Assembly (NCBI RefSeq): GCF_019049255.1
Contig: NZ_JAGMUJ010000085.1
Coordinates: 1 to 46,935 of the forward strand
Origin: Streptomyces sp. AC558_RSS880
GTDB taxonomy: Bacteria; Actinomycetota; Actinomycetes; Streptomycetales; Streptomycetaceae
Reading direction: 5' to 3'
DNA: 46,935 nucleotides
Made by a program: the position numbers and the translations under genes. Shown one piece after another: positions 1 to 8,150 of the stretch. Each line of letters opens with the position of its first letter. The stretch's first letter is position 1. Under the pieces are notes generated by a model, which saw only the letters and a program-made list of their open reading frames with translations, did not search any database and was not told the DNA's origin.

Positions 1-315
1 GTGGCTGTACTTCCGCTTCCCGTTGTCCTACCGCGAGGTCGAGGAACTGATGCTCGAGCGCGGCGTGATCGTCTCGTACGAGACCGTGCGACGGTGGTGT
101 CGGAAGTTCGGGCAGGCCTACGCGAACGGGTGATGAAGGGCTTCCGCTCCGTGGGCGGGGCGCAGAGGTTCCTGTCCGCGTTCAGTGGCATCTCACCCCA
201 CTTCCGGCCTCGTCGCCACCTGATGCCCGCACCTCACTACCGAGCCGAAATGACCGTCCGCTTCACCATCCGGGAGCAGATCACCGGCGTCACGGACCGA
301 CCTGCCACGGCCTGA
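1..315 (+). pseudogene. IS6-family transposase remnant, internally deleted
   Basis: Bases 2-131 read in one frame as the N-terminal part of an IS6-type transposase (WLYFRFPLSYREVEEL, then SYETVRRWCRKFGQAYANG) and hit a stop. From the ATG at 133, in another frame, the C-terminal part follows (MKGFRSVGGAQRFLSAFSG, SPHFRPRRHL). The whole catalytic DDE core between them is missing. The joint falls in CGCGAACGG, which in intact members would occur both at the YANG codons and at the RER-MKGF codons, so deletion between short direct repeats is likely. The element continues beyond the window on the left. A differently deleted relative lies inverted at 28258-29034. It cannot encode an active transposase. 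Confidence 0.8.
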
Positions 316-372
316 GCACCGGCCCGGAACCCGGCCCCACCACACCTCGACACACCGTCAGACGCCCACACA

Positions 373-392
373 CCCAACAACGTGACAACGCC
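373..392 (+). repeat. Terminal repeat of the left IS6-like remnant
   Basis: CCAACAACGTGACAACGCC matches the two ends of the related element at 28258-29034 (consensus GTGACARCGCC read outward). The sequence between the transposase stop (315) and this end is also clearly similar to the corresponding part of the other copy, so this marks the inner boundary of the left element. Confidence 0.65.
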
Positions 393-728
393 GTCGGTGG
401 TGTTCGCCCGGGCCGTCGTCTGCCGGTTTCCCGACGTCGATAGCCCTCGGCCTCAGATGGAGAGACCGGGGGCTACTTACCATGACGGGGCGGTTACCAG
501 AGCCGGCGGTGACGCATCCCATGCCGGAGAGAATGAGGACCGGAGGGCACCGATGCACGCGTGTCGCCTTGTCCAACGGACGGAACCCGGCGCGGTCACG
601 GGAGACATCACTTCCCTCTTCAAGTCGCACCGGCGGCTCGTACTCGTGCCGAACTTGTTGCCTTATAAAGTACCTCTCGGTGGGAACGGCTCGGAGCCGT
701 GACTATGGTCCGGCCCGGGGAGAACCGA
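393..728. other. Intergenic region, no gene recognised
   Basis: No reading frame here has convincing coding character or family resemblance. The one structured feature is a perfect 15-bp palindrome, ACGGCTCGGAGCCGT (686-700), 28 bases before the GTG of the next gene. Its centre is too short for a terminator loop, so it could be an operator. Confidence 0.5.
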
Positions 729-1451
729 GTGGCGAGAAAACGTAGGACACCCGTGTCGGTACGCGGCCACAAGCGCCGCCTGCCCAACGGGAGAACGACA
801 TACGTACGTCGGCACACCCGAACCTACTGGACCGGGCGGAAGCCCCAACTCGCCGTGCGCGGGCCGGGACGCTCCACGGGATCGACGCGACACATCCCTA
901 CGCGATCGACGTCGGACAGTACGCGATCCCTCTCGCCGAAGACGGCCAAGCCAACGGAGGCAAGCGCGGCCTGTGGCGCGTGGGGATGCTTCGGCCTTCT
1001 GTCCACCGTCATGATCTTCGCCTCGCTGATATCGGAGAAGGGGGAGCGGCCGTACCTGTCCATCATCGTTCCGGTTTTCGTCGCGGCGGTGGTCGCGGGT
1101 TGGCTGTGCGGCCGCGTCTTCTCGCCCAGCACGGCCCAGGGGCGGAGGCGGTTGACGACAGCCAGGCGGATCGCGCTGGCCTTGGGCGCCTCCATCGCGG
1201 TAGTGCCGATGCTGGTGTGGGAGGCGGTGTCCGACACCGCGGAGCTGGCGCCCATGTGGCTCAACGTCATCCGAAATCTCGGCATGGGCTTCCTCCTGTC
1301 CTGGGTGGCCGGCACTCGAAGAGGAGTCAGCAGCGCGGCTTCGGCGCAGAGCACGTCGCCCGAGTCATGCTCGCCACAGCATGAGGCTGCTCCGGACGAC
1401 TGGACCAGCGTCCCGGACAAGGGCCGCACCATTCAGTCCGACCAGGCATGA
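729..1451 (+). CDS. Membrane protein of unknown function (240 aa)
   Basis: The GTG at 729 is preceded by GGGGAGAAC at good spacing; an in-frame ATG at 699 is possible but lacks a better ribosome site. The first 85 residues are basic and Arg/Thr/Ser-rich, beginning ARKRRTPVSVRGHKRRLPNG, a style seen at the N-terminus of many actinomycete accessory proteins. Four hydrophobic segments follow (about residues 87-105, 112-132, 146-166 and 177-193), then a polar Ser-rich tail. I recognise no catalytic motif. It stands alone between the IS remnant and a gene-poor stretch. That it is a real gene is supported by frame bias and the membrane pattern; its role is unknown. Confidence 0.6.
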   Translation: MARKRRTPVSVRGHKRRLPNGRTTYVRRHTRTYWTGRKPQLAVRGPGRSTGSTRHIPTRSTSDSTRSLSPKTAKPTEASAACGAWGCFGLLSTVMIFASLISEKGERPYLSIIVPVFVAAVVAGWLCGRVFSPSTAQGRRRLTTARRIALALGASIAVVPMLVWEAVSDTAELAPMWLNVIRNLGMGFLLSWVAGTRRGVSSAASAQSTSPESCSPQHEAAPDDWTSVPDKGRTIQSDQA

Positions 1452-2347
1452 CGGGCCGTAGGTACGACACAAGCATCACGCCAACGGAAACAACACCCCG
1501 CAGGCAGGCGTTCTGCGGTCAGCGCGCGGAGGCCCGGCCGACGCGCAACAGACCAGGATGGCCCCGATCCCCCGGCCGCACGCCCGCCCCGCCCCGCCGC
1601 CCGCCCGTCCCTTCCTTTCCTTTCTTCTTTCCGGTCCGGGACCAGCGCAAGGGGTGTACACAGGGGGATGTCGGGCTCCCGGCCACGACCGTACAAGCGT
1701 GGTGACCTGCGTGTTTGGAGCTCGGGGACGGACTGCCCACAGACAGTTGTCGGTGAGGTTGTGGGCCTGGTCGCCGACGGTGTTGTCGCATCGTGACCGT
1801 GGCCGGGCTCTGGTGGTCGGCGTACTGGTCGGAGGCGGCTGATGCCCTGCCTCGTACCCGCGGCACCCGGTGAGGGGTGGTGGCGTGGTGTTCGCCCTTG
1901 CCGACGTCCAGGCCGAGGAAGACGTCGATGTCGCCGGTGTCGATCACGTGCAGGCCCCTCCATCACGCTTTCGTCCGGCCTTGCCAGGGCATCGAGCTGC
2001 CACATCCACGTTACGGAGAGCTCTTCCGGTCTTGGGTGAAGCCGGTGCTCAAGCCCCTCATCAGCGGTCCGTCGATGCCTCCGGGCCCGGTGACACCCCC
2101 CCGGATCATCAACCGCAACAAGGGGGGAAGTCATGCCGGACCCGAAGGCCGGTAGCTCCATTGCGGAGCCACGAAAAAGGTAACGGGGGGACGGAGAGGT
2201 GGCCGCCCTCGGCGCGGCATACACGCAGAAAACGCCCCATGTCCGAAGGATGCACACACGCGCAGTGCACCGGCCGGATGACGTCGGTGTCCGCCGTATG
2301 CCGGAATACCCCGTGTGAGAGGAGGGACGACGGGCAACGCATCCTGC
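1452..2347. other. Gene-poor stretch with IS debris
   Basis: Apart from the IS110 scrap at 1876-1947 I see no supported gene. Long reverse frames across 1433-2680 have low-complexity Arg/Pro/Gly composition typical of antisense high-GC sequence. The operon promoter should lie in the last 100-150 bases. GAGAGGAGGG at about 2316-2325 is purine-rich but somewhat far from the ATG at 2348. Confidence 0.5.
1876..1947 (-). pseudogene. IS110-family transposase N-terminal fragment
   Basis: The reverse strand from 1947 encodes about 24 residues including DVFLGLDVGKGEHHA, the characteristic start of IS110-family (DEDD) transposases with the first catalytic Asp. Similarity stops abruptly after HHATT, and the following frame is Arg/Pro-rich noise. 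This is therefore a truncated relic. Confidence 0.6.
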
Positions 2348-3412
2348 ATGCGCATCGTGGTCACCGGGGTGACCGGAAACATCGGTTCTGTCGTCGTGCG
2401 ACGCTTGCGTGCCGAGGGCGGGCACGACCTTGTGGGTCTGGCCCGGCGGCTGCCCGAGGGCCGTGACAGCTGGGGCGTCGACTGGCGCCCGGCGGACCTC
2501 AGCACCGAGGCCTGTCACGGCACACTCGTCGAGGCGTTCACCGGTGCGGACGCGGTCGTCCACCTGGCGTGGGGTTTCCAGCCGTCCCACGATCTCGCCT
2601 ATCTCAGGGAACTCGGCGTCGGCGGCACCCGCCGCGTGCTCCGGGCCGTCGCCGACACCGGTGTCGCGCACCTGATCCACATGTCCTCGGTCGGCGCCTA
2701 CTCACCGAAGAAGGACGATCGTCCGGTGGACGAGTCCTGGCCCACCGGGGGCGTGCGCAGTTCGCGGTACAGCCGGCACAAAGCGGCGGCCGAACGTCTC
2801 CTCGACCGGTATGAGGCCTCCGGCGCCGGCACGCTCGTCACCCGCCTTCGGCCGGGAATCGTCGGGCAGCGCGCCGCCGGCAGCGCTCTCCTGCGGTACG
2901 GCGTGCCCGCCCTCGTGCCCTCCAAGGCGCTCGGTTTGCTGCCGGTCCTGCCGATGGACCGGAGGCTGACCATCCCGATGGTTCACACCGACGACGTCGC
3001 CGAGGCGATCGTCACGGTGCTGCACCGGCGCGCGGCAGGTCCGTTCAACCTCGCCGCCGACACGCCCGTGACCGCGGCGATCATCGCGGACGCGCTCGGC
3101 GCCAGGCTGGTGCACGTGCCCTCCGCAGTGGTCCGCACCGTCATGTCGGCCGCCTGGCACGCGCGCCTGCAACCGGTCGACACCGGGTGGCTCGACATGG
3201 GCTTCGCGCTCCCGGTGCTGGATACGACCCGTGCGCGCACGGAACTCGGCTGGGCCCCGGCCAAGGACGGCCCGCAGGTGCTCGCCGAGGTGATCGAGGG
3301 CATGAGGGAGGCCGCGTCCGGCCGGACACCCGTGCTGCGCCCACGCACCGTCCTCGGGGCGCTCGGTGACGCGGTCCGTCGTGGGCCGGTCGCTGTGCGG
3401 CGATGCCCGTGA
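2348..3412 (+). CDS. NAD(P)-dependent epimerase/dehydratase-like SDR
   Basis: An extended short-chain dehydrogenase of 354 aa. The Rossmann glycine motif is at residues 7-13 (GVTGNIG), the catalytic Ser lies in MSSVGAYS (about 114-118), and the YxxxK pair is Tyr141/Lys145 (YSRHK). The substrate-binding half contains MVHTDDVAEA, usual for the epimerase branch. It is the first gene of the phenolic-lipid operon and overlaps the next gene by 10 bases, so translation is probably coupled. No such gene is needed in the basic type III PKS pathway, so it may reduce or epimerise a later intermediate; this is inference. The ATG at 2348 starts the conserved RIVVTG strand; an in-frame GTG at 2315 is the alternative. 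Confidence 0.8.
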   Translation: MRIVVTGVTGNIGSVVVRRLRAEGGHDLVGLARRLPEGRDSWGVDWRPADLSTEACHGTLVEAFTGADAVVHLAWGFQPSHDLAYLRELGVGGTRRVLRAVADTGVAHLIHMSSVGAYSPKKDDRPVDESWPTGGVRSSRYSRHKAAAERLLDRYEASGAGTLVTRLRPGIVGQRAAGSALLRYGVPALVPSKALGLLPVLPMDRRLTIPMVHTDDVAEAIVTVLHRRAAGPFNLAADTPVTAAIIADALGARLVHVPSAVVRTVMSAAWHARLQPVDTGWLDMGFALPVLDTTRARTELGWAPAKDGPQVLAEVIEGMREAASGRTPVLRPRTVLGALGDAVRRGPVAVRRCP

Positions 3413-4242
3413 CCACCGGCACGGCACCGACGCGTCCCGGACCGCCGCCGGTCGCGCTGCTCGCCGCCGCCCACGGCGGACCGGCCCTGGCGGTCGCCGC
3501 CATCGCAGGCCTGCTCACGTTCCGCAGCGACCTGGATCCGCTCGATGCCGCCGTCGTCACCGCTGCGGTACTCGCCGGGCAGCTCACGATCGGTTGGGGC
3601 AACGACCTGCGGGACCTGCCTCGCGACCGTGCCGTCTGCCGGACCGGCAAGCCGTTGGTCACCGGAGCCCTTCCGGTCGGCCGGGTGGTGCGCGCCCTGG
3701 CCGTGGCCGGACTCGCCTGCATCGTGCTGTCCGCGCTCGCCGGCTGGCGCAGCGGGCTGGTCAACGTCGTCCTCGGCGCCGGCGCGGGCCACGCCTACAA
3801 CCTGGGGCTCAAGTCGACCCGGTGGTCGTGGTTGCCGTACGCCAGTGCCTTCGGAACGCTGCCCTCGGTCGTCACCCTCGCCGGCCCCGCCCCGGCCTGG
3901 GCGCCGCTGTGGATGACCGGTGCCGGAGCCGCGCTCGGTGTTGCGGCACATCTGCTCAACACGCTGCCCGACCTCACCGACGACGAACGCACCGGCGTCC
4001 GCGGCCTGCCGCACCGGCTCGGCGAGCACCTTTCGCGCACCCTGGCCGTTGTGCTGCTGGCCGCCGCCTCGCTGCTGGCCGTGCTCGGTCCCGCCGGGTC
4101 CCCTCCGGCGTGGGCGTCGGCGGTCCTCGCTCCGGTGGCGTTCCTCGTGGTTCTCACGGCGGCCGCCCACGGCCGTGCTCCCTTCCGGGCCGCGGTGGCC
4201 GTCGCCCTGCTCGATGTCGTGCTGCTCGTGGCGGCCGGTTGA
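3403..4242 (+). CDS. UbiA-family membrane prenyltransferase
   Basis: 279 aa, rich in hydrophobic helices, with both Asp-rich motifs that bind Mg-prenyl diphosphate: NDLRDLPRD (Asn67-Asp75) in the NDxxDxxxD form and DLTDDERTG (190-198). UbiA enzymes transfer a prenyl group to an aromatic acceptor in the membrane. With the type III PKS, methyltransferase and hydroxylase downstream, the likely acceptor is an alkylated methoxyhydroquinone or resorcinol, as for AgqD of the Actinoplanes agq pathway (recalled from the literature, not searched). The start overlaps the SDR stop by 10 bases, and the stop shares its last base with the next ATG (TGATG). The prenyl chain length cannot be read from sequence. 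Confidence 0.88.
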   Translation: MPVTTGTAPTRPGPPPVALLAAAHGGPALAVAAIAGLLTFRSDLDPLDAAVVTAAVLAGQLTIGWGNDLRDLPRDRAVCRTGKPLVTGALPVGRVVRALAVAGLACIVLSALAGWRSGLVNVVLGAGAGHAYNLGLKSTRWSWLPYASAFGTLPSVVTLAGPAPAWAPLWMTGAGAALGVAAHLLNTLPDLTDDERTGVRGLPHRLGEHLSRTLAVVLLAAASLLAVLGPAGSPPAWASAVLAPVAFLVVLTAAAHGRAPFRAAVAVALLDVVLLVAAG

Positions 4243-5423
4243 TGGCACCTACCTCCACTCGTTGGGACCTCGTGGTGGTCGGCGCCGGGCCGGCCGGCGC
4301 CGCCGCCGCCCTGGGCGCGCTGCACGCCGACGCAAGTCTGCGCGTCGCCCTGCTGGACCGGGCGGGCTTCCCGCGGGACAAAGTCTGCGGCGACGGGGTG
4401 GCCCCGCACGTCCTCGACCTCCTCGCCGAGGTCCGCGTCACCGGTCTCGTCGACGACCGGGTCCCGGTCGAACGCCTCCGCCTCGGCCGGGGCGGCCTGG
4501 TCGTCGAGCGGCGGACGGCCCGCCCGGCGTGGGTGGTGCCACGCCGGATCTTCGATGCCCGGCTGGTCGACGCGGCCGTCGCCGCGGGCGCCCGGCTCCT
4601 GCGGCACCGGGTCCGCGATCTGTGGCAGGACACCGATGCGGTGGTCCTGGACGGGGAGGTCTGCGCCGCGGTCGTGGTCGGCGCCGACGGCGACCACTCG
4701 GTCGTCCGACGCACGCTCGGCCGCTCTCGCGGTCCGGTGGCCCTGGCGCTGCGCGGCTACGCCCCGGTCACACCCGGGCGGCGAGGCGTGCAGGTCATCG
4801 AGTTCGGCACCCGTCATCAGCCGTCGTACGCCTGGTCCTTCGACCGCGGTGACGGCCATGCGAACGTCGGGTACGGCGAGGTCCTCCATGGAGGCCGGCC
4901 AGCGCCGACCCGCGCCCAGTTGTTCGAGCGGCTGGAAGCGCTCCTGCCCGGTGCGACCGAGGAGGGACGGAACTGGGCCGGACACCTCCTGCCGCTCTCG
5001 ACGGCACGTTGGCGCCCTCCGGCCGGCCGCGTACTGCTCGCGGGCGACGCCGCCTGCCTGGTGAATCCCTTGACCGGAGAGGGCATCCACTACGCCGTGG
5101 CCACCGGCATCGCGGCCGGTCGCGCCGCCGCCGCAGCCCTGCGTGACAGACGGCCCGAGCAGGCGGGAGAGCGATACGCCCGCGTCACCCGCCGGATCCT
5201 GCTGCCCCACCTGCGCCACACCGCGCTGGCCGCCCGGCTCGCCCGCACCGCTGGTGTCCTCGAGGCCGGGCTGCGGGCCTCAGCCGCCGACCAGCGCGTC
5301 TTTGACGACTTCGTCGAACTCGGTCTCGCCAGGGGCCGGCTCACCCCCGCCGTCGCGTTCGGCCTCGGCCGGGCGCTCCTCACATCCGTCCGTCCGACCG
5401 ACCGTCCTCAGGAGTCGGCATGA
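4242..5423 (+). CDS. Geranylgeranyl-reductase-family FAD-dependent oxidoreductase
   Basis: 393 aa. FAD-binding GxGxxG is at residues 14-19 (GAGPAG), KVCGDG at about 48-53 is the family's conserved cysteine motif, and the second FAD motif GDAACLVNPLTGEG is at about 267-280. KVCGDG and NPLTGEG are typical of the geranylgeranyl reductase/digeranylgeranylglycerophospholipid reductase group. Placed directly after UbiA (TGATG overlap), it most simply saturates a double bond of the attached prenyl chain, which would explain a dihydroprenyl ether product. A generic flavin hydroxylase is the alternative. It overlaps the type III PKS start by four bases (ATGA). Confidence 0.83.
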   Translation: MAPTSTRWDLVVVGAGPAGAAAALGALHADASLRVALLDRAGFPRDKVCGDGVAPHVLDLLAEVRVTGLVDDRVPVERLRLGRGGLVVERRTARPAWVVPRRIFDARLVDAAVAAGARLLRHRVRDLWQDTDAVVLDGEVCAAVVVGADGDHSVVRRTLGRSRGPVALALRGYAPVTPGRRGVQVIEFGTRHQPSYAWSFDRGDGHANVGYGEVLHGGRPAPTRAQLFERLEALLPGATEEGRNWAGHLLPLSTARWRPPAGRVLLAGDAACLVNPLTGEGIHYAVATGIAAGRAAAAALRDRRPEQAGERYARVTRRILLPHLRHTALAARLARTAGVLEAGLRASAADQRVFDDFVELGLARGRLTPAVAFGLGRALLTSVRPTDRPQESA

Positions 5424-6502
5424 CCATGAGCGTCCTCAGTGTCTGCGGTGTCCTGCCCGATCACCGCTACCGACAGGAGGAGATCACCGAGTCCTTCGCC
5501 GGCATACTGGTCGAAGGCGCGGTCGACCGCGGCGTCGTCGAACGGTTCCACCGCAACACGTGCGTCGAGACCCGGCACACCGTGCTGGCGCTGGAGGAGT
5601 ACACCCGCCTCGGGGACTTCGGCCGGTCGAACGATGCCTTCATCCGGACGGGCGTCGAACTGGGCGGCCGCGTGGTCGTCAACGCGCTCAAGGAGGTCGG
5701 CCTCACGCCGACCGACGTCGACTTCATCGTGTCGTGCACGGTGACCGGTCTGGCCGTCCCCTCGCTCGAAGCCCGCATCGCGGCGGAGGTCGGGTTGCGC
5801 CCCGACGTGGTGCGCATGCCCCTGGTCGGCCTCGGCTGTGTCGCCGGCGCGGCCGGCATCGCACGCCTGCATGACCTGCTGCGCGGCTGCCCGGGCGGGG
5901 TCGCGGTACTGGTGTCGGTCGAATTGTGCTCGCTCACGTTCCAGCGTGAGGACACCTCGCTCGCCAATCTCGTGGCGAGCGGCCTGTTCGGGGACGGCGC
6001 CGCGGCGGTGGTCGCAGTCGGTTCCGGGCATCCGCTCGCCCGGTCCGACGATCCCGCCCGCCCCGAGGTCCTCGCCTCGCGCAGTCGCCTCTACCCCGAC
6101 TCGGAACGCATGATGGGCTGGGACGTCGGTTCCGGCGGATTCAAGATCGTGCTCGACTCCTCGGTCCCCGACCTGGTGCGCCGGTACGTCGGCGACGACG
6201 TTCGTGGCTTCCTCGCCGACCACGCCCTCACCGGCGACGACATCGGCTGGTACGTCGCGCACCCCGGTGGCCCCAAGGTGCTGGAAGCGCTGCAGGAAGT
6301 GCTCGGGATCGAGCGCGACGCCCTGGGGGTGACCTGGGACTCACTGCGTCGGATCGGCAACCTGTCCTCCTCCTCGGTGCTTCACGTCCTGGCGGACACG
6401 CTCGCCGACCGCCCTCCGCGGCCCGGCTCCCACGGGCTCATGCTCGCCCTGGGCCCGGGCTTCTGCTCCGAACTCGTGCTCCTGCGCGCCCCGGGAGGAT
6501 GA
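5420..6502 (+). CDS. Type III polyketide synthase, alkylresorcinol-synthase type
   Basis: 360 aa with the full catalytic triad: Cys140 (VGLGCVAG), His281 (YVAHPGGP) and Asn314 (IGNLSSSS), and a C-terminal GPG loop (LGPGFCSELV). Bacterial members of this group, such as SrsA, condense a long-chain acyl starter with malonyl-type extenders to give alkylresorcinols or pyrones. The neighbouring methyltransferase and monooxygenase match the srs gene order. AGGAG lies five bases before the ATG at 5420; the ATG at 5426 is a possible alternative. The starter is unknown, but a PUFA-type synthase sits 5-20 kb downstream. The gene overlaps its upstream neighbour (ATGA) and is three bases from the next. 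Confidence 0.9.
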   Translation: MTMSVLSVCGVLPDHRYRQEEITESFAGILVEGAVDRGVVERFHRNTCVETRHTVLALEEYTRLGDFGRSNDAFIRTGVELGGRVVVNALKEVGLTPTDVDFIVSCTVTGLAVPSLEARIAAEVGLRPDVVRMPLVGLGCVAGAAGIARLHDLLRGCPGGVAVLVSVELCSLTFQREDTSLANLVASGLFGDGAAAVVAVGSGHPLARSDDPARPEVLASRSRLYPDSERMMGWDVGSGGFKIVLDSSVPDLVRRYVGDDVRGFLADHALTGDDIGWYVAHPGGPKVLEALQEVLGIERDALGVTWDSLRRIGNLSSSSVLHVLADTLADRPPRPGSHGLMLALGPGFCSELVLLRAPGG

Positions 6503-6505
6503 GAG

Positions 6506-7024
6506 GTGAGCGGCGGAGTCCTGTTCACCGTCCTGGTCCTGACCGTCGGCCTGGAACGGGTCGCCGAACTGTCCGTGTCCCACCGCAACGCCGTCCGGAG
6601 CCTTGCACAGGGCGGCGTGGAGGCCGGGCGGGGTCACTACCCGTTCATGGTGGTGCTGCACACGGGCCTGCTGGTCGGCGCGCTCGTGGAGGTATGGGTG
6701 CGGCGGCCGGACATCGTACCGGTCCTCGCCTGGGCCATGCTCGCCCTCGTCGCGGCCTCGCAGGCGCTGCGCTGGTGGTGCGTCGCCACCTTGGGCCGGC
6801 AATGGAACACCCGGGTGATCGTCGTACCCGGCGCTGCTCGCGTGACCTGCGGCCCCTACCGCCGGCTCCCGCATCCGAACTACCTCGCCGTCGTCGTCGA
6901 AGGGCTCGCACTTCCGCTGGTGCACTCGGCCTGGGTCACGGCGGTCGTCTTCACCGTGCTGAACGGGCTCCTGCTTGTCACCCGCGTCCGCGTCGAGAAC
7001 ACCGCCCTGGCGCGGCTGGCCTGA
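6506..7024 (+). CDS. ICMT-like membrane O-methyltransferase (SrsB-like)
   Basis: 172 aa, mostly membrane-embedded. The C-terminal half carries the isoprenylcysteine-carboxyl-methyltransferase signature GPYRRLPHPNYLAVVVEG (116-133), which binds S-adenosylmethionine, and ends with the usual RVRVENTAL. In phenolic-lipid operons this small family methylates a ring hydroxyl of the type III PKS product rather than a prenylcysteine. The GTG at 6506 lies three bases after the PKS stop with GGAGGATGAGAG upstream, so it is cotranscribed. Confidence 0.85.
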   Translation: MSGGVLFTVLVLTVGLERVAELSVSHRNAVRSLAQGGVEAGRGHYPFMVVLHTGLLVGALVEVWVRRPDIVPVLAWAMLALVAASQALRWWCVATLGRQWNTRVIVVPGAARVTCGPYRRLPHPNYLAVVVEGLALPLVHSAWVTAVVFTVLNGLLLVTRVRVENTALARLA

Positions 7025-7034
7025 GGAGGGGCGC

Positions 7035-8063
7035 ATGGATCTTCTCGTCGCCGGTGGCGGACCAGCGGGTCTCGCCACGGCACTGCACGCGGCTCGGGCA
7101 GGCCTCGAGGTCGCCGTCTGGGAGCAGCGCGCCGGTACCGTCGACAAGGCGTGCGGCGAAGGTCTGATGCCGGGTGCCGTCGCCGCCCTGGCAGCGCTCG
7201 GTGTGCACCCGCCGGGACACGACCTGCGGGGTATCGCATACGTTTCCGGGCCGCGTCGGGTCGGCGCCGACTTCCGGGCAGGGCCGGGCCGCGGGGTGCG
7301 TCGCACCGTCCTGCACGCGGCGCTGCGGGAGGCAGTGCTGGCCGCCGGCGTACGGGTCGAGCAGCGCACGGTGCGCCGTGTCGAGCAGGACGAGGGCGGT
7401 GTGGTGATCGACGGCACCCGTGCCGGGCACCTCGCCGCTGCGGACGGCCTGCACTCGCCGATCCGCCGGTCCCTGGGTCTGCACCGGCCGCGTCGGGCCC
7501 ACCGGCGACACGGGCTGCGCCGCCACTACGTGTCCGCCCCCTGGAGCGATCGCGTCGAGGTGCACTGGGCCCGTGACGCGGAGGCCTACGTGACCCCGGT
7601 GAGCGACGACCTCGTCGGCGTCGCGGTGCTCACCGCCGGCCGCGGACCGTACGACGACCACCTCGCCGCCTTCCCCGAGTTGCGAGAGCGGCTGGCCGGG
7701 GCCGGGTCCGCCGGACCGGTGCGCGGGGCGGGGCCGCTCCGCCAGGACACGAACGCACGCACCGCCGGCCGGGTGCTGCTTGTCGGCGATGCGGCCGGTT
7801 ATGTCGACGCGCTGACCGGTGAGGGCATCGCGCTGGCGCTCGCGCAGGCCTCGGCGGCGGTGCGAGCAGTCGTCGACAACGACCCGGCAGCGTACGAGCG
7901 GGAGTGGCGACGGCTCACCCGGCGCCACCGCTGGCTGACCCAGGCGCTGCTGGGCGTGACGAGGATCCCCCCGGTCCGCTCAGCGCTGGTACCTGCGGCA
8001 CAGCGGCTGCCGGGGTTGTTCTCCGCGGCCGTCAATGCGCTGGCGCGTCCGGCGGGGACGTGA
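7035..8063 (+). CDS. FAD-dependent monooxygenase (SrsC/AgqC-like)
   Basis: 342 aa, with GGGPAG at residues 7-12, CGEGLMPGAV at 40-49, and the second FAD motif GDAAGYVDALTGEG at about 251-264. It belongs to the group-A flavoprotein hydroxylase/GGR-like superfamily. In srs and agq operons the flavoprotein beside the methyltransferase hydroxylates the methylated resorcinol ring, leading to a methoxyhydroquinone. A strong GAGGAGGGG precedes the ATG at 7035, 10 bases after the previous stop. It is the last gene of the operon; an IS3 element begins 55 bases downstream, so the original continuation of the operon cannot be read. Confidence 0.82.
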   Translation: MDLLVAGGGPAGLATALHAARAGLEVAVWEQRAGTVDKACGEGLMPGAVAALAALGVHPPGHDLRGIAYVSGPRRVGADFRAGPGRGVRRTVLHAALREAVLAAGVRVEQRTVRRVEQDEGGVVIDGTRAGHLAAADGLHSPIRRSLGLHRPRRAHRRHGLRRHYVSAPWSDRVEVHWARDAEAYVTPVSDDLVGVAVLTAGRGPYDDHLAAFPELRERLAGAGSAGPVRGAGPLRQDTNARTAGRVLLVGDAAGYVDALTGEGIALALAQASAAVRAVVDNDPAAYEREWRRLTRRHRWLTQALLGVTRIPPVRSALVPAAQRLPGLFSAAVNALARPAGT

Positions 8064-8150
8064 TCCGGCAGGCTTCGGACACCCGCGCCGTGTACGGGCA
8101 GAAGGGTCCGGTGCCATCTGAGGCGTCCCCTGGAGTGTGGACACGGGGGT

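Noticed and set aside
2315..2347. Upstream GTG extension of the first SDR gene
   Set aside because: It would add eleven residues before the conserved RIVVTG strand and lacks a ribosome site of its own, so the ATG at 2348 is preferred.
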